DNA of 64,000 nucleotides from JBGTLU01 sp041743935 (GTDB lineage: Bacteria; Bacteroidota; Bacteroidia; Sphingobacteriales; Sphingobacteriaceae). The translations under genes and the position numbers were made by a program. Below, piece by piece: positions 57,428 through 64,000 of this stretch; within the stretch, counting starts at the first letter, position 1, and every line of letters begins with the position of its first letter. The notes under the pieces were generated by a model. It made no database searches. It was not told the DNA's origin and worked only from the letters and a program-made list of their open reading frames with translations. The stretch spans positions 1 to 64,000 of the forward strand of contig JBGTLU010000029.1 in NCBI GenBank assembly GCA_041743935.1, read 5' to 3'.

Positions 57428-60427
57428 ATGAAGAAACTATTACTAACTTTTACGTGTGTCTTCTTTGTCTTTGCTACTACAGCTTTAGCTCAACGTACCA
57501 TAGGCGGGAAGGTAACCTCATCTGGTGATGGCTTAAGTCTCCCAGGTGTAAGCGTGGTTGTAAAAGGTACCTCAGTAGGTACACAAACCAACGTCGACGG
57601 TAATTTCACTATTACCGTTCCTGCTAATGCACAAACATTAGTATTTTCTTATTTAGGTTTTATCACCAGAGAAGAAAACATTGGTAACCGTACAATAATT
57701 AACGTTGCACTTGCTCCAGATCAGAAGCAATTAAGCGAAGTGGTTGTTGTTGGTTACGGTACTCAAATTAAGCAAGACTTAACGGGTTCCATTACCGGTG
57801 TTAAAGCTCGCCAGATAGAGAACTTACCTTTACCAAGTTTCGAATCTGCATTGCAGGGTCGTGCTGCCGGTGTTTTCATTAACAGCGGATCAGGTAAATT
57901 AGGTCAAGCATTAAATATTCGTATTCGCGGAACATCCTCTATTTCTGCAAGTAGCCAACCGCTATTTGTAATAGATGGTATTCCGGTAGTTTCGCAAGCA
58001 TTAGGTAGTGCTACCGAGGCAGATAACCCTTTAGCGGATATCAATCCGGAGGATATCGAATCTATTGATGTTTTAAAAGATGCATCTGCTGCTGCCATTT
58101 ATGGATCACGCGGTTCAAACGGTGTAATTTTAATTACTACTAAAAGTGGTAAAATTGGTAAAACGAAAGTAAACTTCGGTTTCTTTGGTGGTACTTCTGA
58201 GCCAACCCGCAAAAATGAATTCTTAAATGCTGCAGAATACCGTGAGTTATTTACTGCTGCTGTTAAGAACTCAGAAACTCTTGATTTTTTTGGTTTTAAT
58301 GTAGATGATCCAGAAGAATCTTGGATATTTATTGGCGGTGGAGATGACTCTTGGACTACTAATTTTGATACCGATTGGGCAAATCAAGCTTTCCAAAAAG
58401 GAAATGCTTTCCAATACAACTTCTCAGTAAGTGGTGGTGATGCAAAAACTCGCTTTTTTGTAAGCGGTACTAAAAATGATCAGAAAGGTATCATCAACGG
58501 AAACGAATTAAATCGTATTTCGGGACGTATCAACGTTGACCATAACATTTTCAGCAATTTTAAAGTAGGTGCAAATGTTTCCTTAGTAAAAAGCGAAAAC
58601 TTCCGTGTACCATCAGATAATGCATTCTCTAACCCTTTGCAATTAAATGCATTACCTCCAATTCAACCATTATTTGATCAGACTACTGGTAAATTAAATA
58701 ATAACACACTTTATTATAACAATTTAATTGATTTAGTTAACGGATCTTATGTTTCAACAAATTATCGTTCTGTATCAAATTTCTTTGCTGATTGGAATAT
58801 AACTAATAATTTAATTGCAAGAGCTGAGTATGGTTTTGATGTAGTTAACTTAGAAGAAGACCAGTTCAGAGGCCGCGAAACCTTAGATGGTGCACCTACT
58901 GGTCAAGCGTTCAATCGCCAAGTTCGTGCTATCAATAATAACTTAAACACTACCTTATCTTACACTAATAATTTTGGTAAAAGCAATATACAGTTATTAG
59001 GTGGTTTTGCTTTCCAAGAAGGAAGTACTAAATCTGCATCTGCAACTGGTGAAGGTTTGCCAAGTGATAAATTCACTAAAGTATCCAGTGCTGCGGTTAT
59101 TACAGGTGGTACATCAACAGAAACCGGATTTACTTTTGTTTCTTACTTTGCTCGTGCAAACTATAAGTTTAACAACAGATATCTGCTTGCAGCAAGTGCA
59201 CGTGTAGATGGTTCATCCAGATTTGGCCAGAACAGCAGATATGGTGTATTTCCTTCTGCCTCTGCAGGATGGATTCTGTCTGAAGAAGATTTCTTAGCCA
59301 ATAGCAAAACTTTAAGTTTCTTAAAATTACGTGCAAGTTATGGAACTACAGGTAATGCAGAAATTGGTAACTTCTCTTCCCGCACTTTATTTGGTGCAGG
59401 TTTCTATGCAGATCAATCGGGTATAGTTCCGGTTGCAATCGGTGACCAAGGTTTACGTTGGGAGCGCACCAACCAATTTGATGTTGGTTTAGATTTCGGA
59501 TTTTTTAATAACCGAGTGAATGGTGAAATTGATTACTATATCAAGAAAACAAATGACCTCTTATTAAACCTTCCATTACCAGCTGTTAATGGTTTTACCA
59601 TCATCACTAAAAACGTTGGCGACATGGAAAATAAAGGGGTAGAATTAGTTGTAAATTCCGACAATCTAATCGGAAAATTCAAATGGTCAACCAGTTTCAA
59701 CATTGCTTTCAACAGAAATTTAGTAACCAACTTAAATGGCTCAACTATTACAGGCGGTCAACGTAATGTGGGAAGAATTGAAGAAGGAAGACCTTATGGT
59801 ATATTCTTTGGTCCTAAATATGCAGGCGTAGATCCAGCTAATGGTGATGCATTATATTTTGATGCTAATGGTAATACCACAAATAATTACAACATGGCAA
59901 TGGAGCAAGTAATTGGTGATCCAAATCCTGATTTCTTTGGAGGAATGAATAACCGATTCTCTTACGGAAACCTTGATTTAGATGTACAATTACAATTTGT
60001 TTATGGAAACGATTTGTATAATATCGCCGGTTTTTTCCAATCTGTAAATGGTGATTATTACGATAATCAAACCAAAGATCAAATGGCGTATTGGAGAAAT
60101 CCTGGGGATATTACCAACGTACCTCAACCACGTTTATTAGATGGTAATGGTGCAGGTAAATCTTCTAGATGGGTACAAGATGGTTCTTACTTACGTGTGA
60201 AAGCAGTAAATTTATCCTACAATATTCCATCTAATTTCTTGAACAGGTATAAAATAGCAAGTGCTAGAGTATTTATGACTGCTAGCAACTTGTTTACTAT
60301 TACCAATTATACCGGATATGATCCTGAAATTAATACAACCTTTGCCGGTGGTGTAAACTTAGGGCACGATTTCTATACTCCGCCTCAATCTAGAACCATT
60401 ACGTTTGGAGTGAACTTCGGTTTTTAA
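57428..60427 (+). CDS. SusC/RagA family TonB-dependent outer-membrane receptor
   Basis: A 999-residue receptor. The signal peptide ends TALAQ. A CarboxypepD_reg-like domain (about 25-105; GKVTSSGDGLSLPGVSVVVK) precedes the TonB-box-like EVVVVGYGTQ and the plug domain (PLFVIDGIPV, VLKDASAAAIYGSRGSNGVI). The barrel follows and ends in the Phe-terminated strand ITFGVNFGF. It imports oligomeric nutrients with the SusD partner encoded next, using TonB force. No sugar-degrading enzyme gene is close, so the substrate is open; the M14 carboxypeptidase downstream suggests peptides. Confidence 0.96.
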   Translation: MKKLLLTFTCVFFVFATTALAQRTIGGKVTSSGDGLSLPGVSVVVKGTSVGTQTNVDGNFTITVPANAQTLVFSYLGFITREENIGNRTIINVALAPDQKQLSEVVVVGYGTQIKQDLTGSITGVKARQIENLPLPSFESALQGRAAGVFINSGSGKLGQALNIRIRGTSSISASSQPLFVIDGIPVVSQALGSATEADNPLADINPEDIESIDVLKDASAAAIYGSRGSNGVILITTKSGKIGKTKVNFGFFGGTSEPTRKNEFLNAAEYRELFTAAVKNSETLDFFGFNVDDPEESWIFIGGGDDSWTTNFDTDWANQAFQKGNAFQYNFSVSGGDAKTRFFVSGTKNDQKGIINGNELNRISGRINVDHNIFSNFKVGANVSLVKSENFRVPSDNAFSNPLQLNALPPIQPLFDQTTGKLNNNTLYYNNLIDLVNGSYVSTNYRSVSNFFADWNITNNLIARAEYGFDVVNLEEDQFRGRETLDGAPTGQAFNRQVRAINNNLNTTLSYTNNFGKSNIQLLGGFAFQEGSTKSASATGEGLPSDKFTKVSSAAVITGGTSTETGFTFVSYFARANYKFNNRYLLAASARVDGSSRFGQNSRYGVFPSASAGWILSEEDFLANSKTLSFLKLRASYGTTGNAEIGNFSSRTLFGAGFYADQSGIVPVAIGDQGLRWERTNQFDVGLDFGFFNNRVNGEIDYYIKKTNDLLLNLPLPAVNGFTIITKNVGDMENKGVELVVNSDNLIGKFKWSTSFNIAFNRNLVTNLNGSTITGGQRNVGRIEEGRPYGIFFGPKYAGVDPANGDALYFDANGNTTNNYNMAMEQVIGDPNPDFFGGMNNRFSYGNLDLDVQLQFVYGNDLYNIAGFFQSVNGDYYDNQTKDQMAYWRNPGDITNVPQPRLLDGNGAGKSSRWVQDGSYLRVKAVNLSYNIPSNFLNRYKIASARVFMTASNLFTITNYTGYDPEINTTFAGGVNLGHDFYTPPQSRTITFGVNFGF

Positions 60428-60458
60428 TTAGGCTTTAACCTTTAATTGGAAGAAAAAA

Positions 60459-61844
60459 ATGAAAAATTTAAAAATATACGTTGCAACACTAGCATTCGCG
60501 ATCGCAGCTTTTACAACAAGTTGTGATAAGAAACTAGACCTGCAACCCAGACAACAAATCGATGCCGCAACGGCCATCGAAAATGAACAAGATTTACAAA
60601 GTACTTTAACCGGTGCTTATGCATTAATTGGGCAAGGCGCATTGTATGGCACAAACTTTATTATGTTGCCAGAATTACAGGCATCTGAGTCGTATTGTTT
60701 ATGGCGTGGTACTTTTCAAGGTCCCCGACAAGTGTCTACTAAAACCATGAACTCCCAAAATCCAGAAGCAGCACGTACTTGGATTGCAGCTTATCGCACC
60801 ATCAATGTGTTAAATATAATTCTAGCTAATCTCGATAAAGCAGAGACACCTGCAACCCGCAACAGGATTGAAGGAGAAGCAAGACTTATCCGTGCTATGT
60901 TGTATTTTGAGTTGGTTAGAATGTATGCGCAACCATTTAACTCTGGTAACCCTGCAACCAATTTGGGTGTACCTTTGGCGCTAACACCCACTACGGATGA
61001 AGCAGCTGCTTCGCTTACCATTCCAAGAAGCACTGTGGCACAAGTTTATACTCAAATTTTAGCCGATATCAATGCTGCAGTTACTCTTGTCCCAGTTAAT
61101 AATACACTAAGTGGTCAGCCAAGGTTTAGAAGAGCGATGGCAAACGTAGTAAAAGCTCGTATCCACTTACAAAGAGGGGAATTTCCTGAAGCCCGTGATG
61201 CAGCAAATGCTGTAATTGCAACCGGTTCATTTGAATTACAACCGTCTGTACTTACTGCTTTCCGCAACAGAAACTCAAGAGAGAGCATCTTTGAGATACA
61301 ACAAAACGCACAAAACAATGCCGGTACAGTAAACGATGGTTTAACTACATTCTTTGCAAGTTTACCTGGTATTGGCCGTTCGGATATAAGTGTTAATGCT
61401 AACTTTTTAGCATTATATCCTGCAGGAGATGCTAGAAGGTCAGAATTATTCTATATTGGTTCTGGAGCTCGTGCTGGTGCAAATCAAACCGGTAAGTGGG
61501 TACAGTTCGACCAAAATATCCCATTGGCTCGTATTGCCGAAATGTTTTTAATCCGTGCTGAGTGCAATTTCCGTTTGGGAACAGTTGTTGGAGATACCCC
61601 CACTAACGATTTAAATCGTGTTCGTCAACGTGCTAATGCTCCATTGATTGCAGTTCCAACCTTAAATGATATATTATTAGAACGTAGGTTAGAATTAGCT
61701 TTCGAAGGATTTAGAATACATGATATTAAACGTTTAAGTGGTGCAACTGGTGCCATTCAGTTTAATGACCAACGATTGGTTTTCCCTATCCCACAACGTG
61801 AGATAGATGCAAACAGTCAGTTAGTACAAAATCCTGGTTACTAA
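60459..61844 (+). CDS. RagB/SusD family nutrient-binding lipoprotein
   Basis: A 461-residue surface lipoprotein (lipobox TTSC at about residue 22) with the SusD N-terminal region (ALIGQGALYGTNFIMLPELQ) and TPR-like helices. The typical C-terminal signature RRLELAFEGFRIHDIKR ends in NPGY. It binds substrate and caps the SusC pore. It follows susC by 31 bases and has a strong terminator at 61867. Confidence 0.96.
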   Translation: MKNLKIYVATLAFAIAAFTTSCDKKLDLQPRQQIDAATAIENEQDLQSTLTGAYALIGQGALYGTNFIMLPELQASESYCLWRGTFQGPRQVSTKTMNSQNPEAARTWIAAYRTINVLNIILANLDKAETPATRNRIEGEARLIRAMLYFELVRMYAQPFNSGNPATNLGVPLALTPTTDEAAASLTIPRSTVAQVYTQILADINAAVTLVPVNNTLSGQPRFRRAMANVVKARIHLQRGEFPEARDAANAVIATGSFELQPSVLTAFRNRNSRESIFEIQQNAQNNAGTVNDGLTTFFASLPGIGRSDISVNANFLALYPAGDARRSELFYIGSGARAGANQTGKWVQFDQNIPLARIAEMFLIRAECNFRLGTVVGDTPTNDLNRVRQRANAPLIAVPTLNDILLERRLELAFEGFRIHDIKRLSGATGAIQFNDQRLVFPIPQREIDANSQLVQNPGY

Positions 61845-61866
61845 TTGTAACAATTTATTATTTATA

Positions 61867-61900
61867 AGTCCTCTCGCTATTTAGCGAGAGGACTTTTTTT
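61867..61900 (+). terminator. Intrinsic terminator of the susCD operon
   Basis: A 12-base perfect stem (AGTCCTCTCGCT / AGCGAGAGGACT) with loop ATTT and a run of seven T, 22 bases after the susD stop. Confidence 0.95.
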
Positions 61901-61928
61901 ATACATTTACTTTTCCAGATAAAAAGAT

Positions 61929-64000
61929 ATGACAAAAAGAATTACTCTATTTCTGATGATGATTTTCTTCATCAGTATTGCAAATGCACAATTAAAATCT
62001 CCGGCACAATTTCTTGGATATGAATTGGGTCAGCGATTTACTCCTTATCATCAGGTTCTGGCTTATTTTGATCATGTGGCAGCTAATTCTTCAATCGTTA
62101 AATTAGAGGAATACGGCAAAACCTATGAGAACAGGCCATTGCGATTAGCGTATGTAGCCTCCCCTGAAAATTTCGGTAGATTAGAAGAAATTCGTCTAAA
62201 TAATTTAAAATTAGCCGGTATAGAAAGTGGCCAAGGTAGTACTGACCAACCTGTAATTGTATGGTTAAGTTATAATGTTCATGGAAACGAATCGGTTTCT
62301 ACCGAAGCTGTTTTACAAACCATTTATGAACTAGTAAATCCTGCAAATTCTACAACCAAAGAATGGTTAAAAAATACGGTTGTGATCATAGACCCATGTT
62401 TAAATCCCGATGGTAGAGAACGATATGTAAACTTTTATACCGAGCGCGTAGGTAAAAATTTTAATGCAGCACCCTATACTCGCGAACATCTAGAGCCTTG
62501 GCCGGGTGGAAGGCCAAATCATTACCTGTTTGACTTAAACAGAGATTGGGCTTGGCAATCGCAAATAGAAACACAACAAAGGATAAAAGTTTATAACCAA
62601 TGGTTGCCTCAGGTACATGTAGATTTTCATGAAATGGGAATTGACGAACCCTATTATTTTGCACCGGCAGCAGAGCCTTTTCATGAAGATATAACCGCTT
62701 GGCAACGAGAGTTTCAGGTCTTAATTGGTAAGAATAATGCAAAATATTTCGATAAAAATAATTGGCTTTATTTTACAAAAGAGATTTTTGATTTACTCTA
62801 TCCAAGTTATGGCGATACTTACCCTACTTTTAGCGGTGCTATAGGTATGACTTACGAACAAGGAGGCTCAGGTAGAGCAGGTTTAGCAGTGGTTACGGCA
62901 ACAGGCGATTCACTAACCCTTAAAGACAGAATTGATCATCACCACATAGCAGGTTTATCTACCATTGAAGCATCTTCTATAAATGCCACCAGGGCAGTAA
63001 CTGAGTTCAGAAATTATTTCACTAAAAGTAAATCTAATCCGGCAGGTATTTATAAAACCTATGTAATAAGAGGAGACAATCCGGTAAATAAATTAAAGGA
63101 TTTTGCTGCTTTTTTAGATAGAAACGGAATTGAATATGGCTACGGTACAGCTCGTGGCGGTTTAGGATTTAATTACTTTACTGGAAGAGAAGAGAGTTTT
63201 TCTGCACAAGCAAATGATTTAGTGATAAGCGCTTTTCAGCCTAAATCTACTTTAGTAAAAGTATTAATGGAGCCCACCACCGTGGTGCCAGATTCATTAA
63301 CCTATGATTTAACTGCATGGGCATTGCCTTATGCATGGGGATTAAAAGCTTTTGCACTTCGCGAGAGAATAAACCCAAGCTCCACAACTTTAGTCTCTAA
63401 TAATCAGCCTGCAATTACTGTAGACAAACCATTAGCATACATAGCACCGTGGACAGATTTGAGTAGTCTTAAATTTTTATCAGCTTTAATTAAAAATAAG
63501 ATTAGGGTACGGTACTCACAACTTCCATTTAAGGTTGCTGATGCTTCATTTGGTGCCGGTTCACTGGTTTTATTACGCACAGACAATGTTGCTTTAGGAG
63601 ATAATTTTGATAAAACCGTGCAACGATTATCTGCAAATCATGGGGTTTCTTTAGCAGTTTCTTCAACCGGATTTGCTGATGCAGGTCCTGATTTTGGCTC
63701 CCCATCCATCCGATACATAAATGCACCACGCGTAGCAGTATTGGCTGGTGATGAAGTTTCTTCCACTTCATTTGGCGAAGTTTGGCATTATTTCGATCAG
63801 CAAATTGATTACCCGATTGACGTAGTAGAAACTCGTCATTTTAATCGCATCGACCTAAAAAATACAGATGTAATAATATTACCTAATGGTTTTTATAATG
63901 ATTTGATGAGTGAAAATCAATTGAATAAATTAAAAGATTGGGTACGTGCAGGCGGTAAATTAATTGCAATGGGCAATACCGTTTCGCAATTGGCAGATAA
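61929..64000 (+). CDS. Exported M14 family zinc carboxypeptidase (3' end outside window)
   Basis: The frame starts at 61929 and is open at the end of the window, so the C-terminus is missing after about 690 residues. A signal peptide ends IANAQ. The M14 zinc motif HGNESVSTEA (about residue 119, His and Glu), DPCLNPDGRERY (about 154) and a second His in VDFHEMG (about 230) are visible. A possible catalytic Glu lies in MTYEQGGSGRAG (about 312). The later part may be a glutamine-amidotransferase-like domain, as in some long M14 proteins. It probably trims peptides; the adjacent susCD may import them. Confidence 0.93.
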   Translation, partial: MTKRITLFLMMIFFISIANAQLKSPAQFLGYELGQRFTPYHQVLAYFDHVAANSSIVKLEEYGKTYENRPLRLAYVASPENFGRLEEIRLNNLKLAGIESGQGSTDQPVIVWLSYNVHGNESVSTEAVLQTIYELVNPANSTTKEWLKNTVVIIDPCLNPDGRERYVNFYTERVGKNFNAAPYTREHLEPWPGGRPNHYLFDLNRDWAWQSQIETQQRIKVYNQWLPQVHVDFHEMGIDEPYYFAPAAEPFHEDITAWQREFQVLIGKNNAKYFDKNNWLYFTKEIFDLLYPSYGDTYPTFSGAIGMTYEQGGSGRAGLAVVTATGDSLTLKDRIDHHHIAGLSTIEASSINATRAVTEFRNYFTKSKSNPAGIYKTYVIRGDNPVNKLKDFAAFLDRNGIEYGYGTARGGLGFNYFTGREESFSAQANDLVISAFQPKSTLVKVLMEPTTVVPDSLTYDLTAWALPYAWGLKAFALRERINPSSTTLVSNNQPAITVDKPLAYIAPWTDLSSLKFLSALIKNKIRVRYSQLPFKVADASFGAGSLVLLRTDNVALGDNFDKTVQRLSANHGVSLAVSSTGFADAGPDFGSPSIRYINAPRVAVLAGDEVSSTSFGEVWHYFDQQIDYPIDVVETRHFNRIDLKNTDVIILPNGFYNDLMSENQLNKLKDWVRAGGKLIAMGNTVSQLAD

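Noticed and set aside
1..64000. CRISPR arrays, tRNA or rRNA genes, prophage, insertion sequences, toxin-antitoxin or defence systems
   Set aside because: No regular spaced repeats, cloverleaf or rRNA sequences, transposase, integrase, phage or defence-type proteins were found on either strand.

Overview
The window is about 64 kb of AT-rich chromosome from a member of the Bacteroidota. Supporting signs are a SusC/SusD pair, a type IX secretion (T9SS) C-terminal sorting domain, a Bacteroidota-type TonB/ExbB/ExbD cluster, a complete 14-gene nuo operon with a short NuoG, almost no Shine-Dalgarno sequences, and many perfect copies of the Bacteroidota -7 promoter element TAnnTTTG. The sequence does not let me name a genus; a Chitinophagales, Sphingobacteriales or Cytophagales relative would fit. 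I see no rRNA, tRNA, CRISPR array, prophage, insertion sequence or defence island.

Layout. 1-4.8 kb (minus): a truncated OmpA-family outer-membrane protein, DNA polymerase I and 3-methyladenine glycosylase. 5.2-10.5 kb (minus): a compact six-gene lipid-modification operon (desaturase, DUF4199-like, DUF1295, cyclopropane-synthase-like methyltransferase, FAD oxidoreductase, DUF1365). 10.6-13.7 kb: CDGSH and OsmC proteins, a SnoaL-like protein, TspO, a frameshifted GIY-YIG nuclease between two copies of a short repeat, and a membrane protein. 13.8-24.7 kb: mostly exported or envelope proteins (T9SS phosphatase, lipoprotein, AsmA, M28 peptidase, PlsC, Nudix, secreted nuclease, S9 peptidase). 24.9-29.3 kb: metK behind a predicted SAM-II-type riboswitch, diacylglycerol-kinase-like gene, SUI1 factor and pckA.

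29.5-37.6 kb: a TonB energy-transduction cluster (exbB, two exbD, tonB, small membrane protein, PstS-like lipoprotein, TPR protein), followed by a partial paralogous duplication (TonB C-terminal domain plus TPR protein). 37.6-50.5 kb: nuoABCDEFGHIJKLMN. 50.5-57.2 kb: DedA, inorganic pyrophosphatase, CNNM/HlyC, a hairpin-rich intergenic repeat, RsmE, DUF4159, a biotin carrier protein and a second S9 peptidase. 57.4-64 kb: SusC/SusD and a truncated M14 carboxypeptidase.

The genes fit an aerobic, peptide-consuming heterotroph: exported peptidases and a nuclease degrade polymers, SusCD imports products using TonB/Exb energy, complex I feeds respiration, and PckA supports gluconeogenesis. The most distinctive items are the long-loop SAM-II-like riboswitch of metK, the lipid-modification operon, the TonB/PstS/TPR cluster with its duplication, and several dispersed intergenic repeat families. 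I found no clearly unprecedented system.
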